Positions 63,182-64,000 of a DNA stretch of 64,000 bases are shown one piece after another; the stretch's first letter is position 1, and each line of letters opens with the position of its first letter. This DNA is from Oceaniglobus indicus. GTDB taxonomy: Bacteria > Pseudomonadota > Alphaproteobacteria > Rhodobacterales > Rhodobacteraceae. The stretch spans positions 248,001 to 312,000 of the forward strand of contig NZ_NMZM01000005.1 in NCBI RefSeq assembly GCF_002751875.1, given 5' to 3'. The translations under genes and the position numbers were made by a program. The notes below the pieces were generated by a model that saw nothing but the letters and a program-made list of their open reading frames with translations, made no database searches and was not told the DNA's origin.

Positions 63182-64000
<819 letters not shown>

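Overview
The window reads as a GC-rich chromosome segment from an alphaproteobacterium of the Rhodobacteraceae (roseobacter lineage). Reasons: the gene order pheS-yrhK-pheT; the imelysin/DUF1111/imelysin/DUF1513 iron cluster with hemP and DUF1289; a DUF952-pyrD pair; class A RNase P RNA followed by rpmG; an aa3 oxidase subunit I standing alone; DmdB/DmdC-like acyl-CoA enzymes; and an initiator tRNA with the A-U variant of the three-GC anticodon stem. The species cannot be fixed from the sequence alone. Almost all of the window is dense core genome, with many stop/start overlaps of the ATGA or GTGA type.

Layout. 1-5053: the end of a BMP-family nucleoside/purine ABC transporter operon (permease, binding protein, terminator), an aldo/keto reductase coupled to an FAD oxidoreductase, and a GH25 lipoprotein. 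5140-9409: pheS, a YrhK membrane protein, pheT, ytoQ. 9728-12094: tRNA-Leu(GAG), a peptidoglycan-binding exported protein and lipB. 12218-17926: an iron/haem acquisition island with hemP. 18215-21491: ctaD, then a decayed fructose-type ABC operon (frcC and frcA relics) with an intact kinase gene. 21582-29269: tRNA-Arg(UCU), glpX, hom, a lipoprotein, tadA, a UPF0173 hydrolase, gatC-gatA, an excalibur lipoprotein and a cell-wall amidase. 29279-30085: rnpB and rpmG.

30168-35546: a periplasmic 5'-nucleotidase, DUF952-pyrD, and a minus-strand operon of two hotdog thioesterases and a MATE exporter. 35689-43063: two MerR regulators followed by a beta-oxidation set (acyl-CoA dehydrogenase, thiolase, FadB-type bifunctional enzyme) with two small unknown genes. 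43083-48670: a Hint-domain protein, a sulfotransferase, a DmdB-like acyl-CoA ligase, an unknown membrane protein and a SPOR protein. 48737-53311: a tight nucleoside salvage operon cdd-deoA-deoB-add-upp. 53421-63078: prpE, maeB, nadK, a GNAT, glyA and small proteins including two DUF3072 paralogues.

63182-64000: initiator tRNA whose 3' half overlaps the end of a serine recombinase gene. This is the left edge of an integrated mobile element that continues beyond the window.

No defence system, CRISPR array or biosynthetic cluster is present. The more unusual items are the frc operon relic, the inverted-repeat segment at 38788-39014 before the thiolase gene, a CtrA-type box before a Hint protein lacking its nucleophile, the rnpB promoter built into a stop codon, and the tRNA-fMet integration junction.
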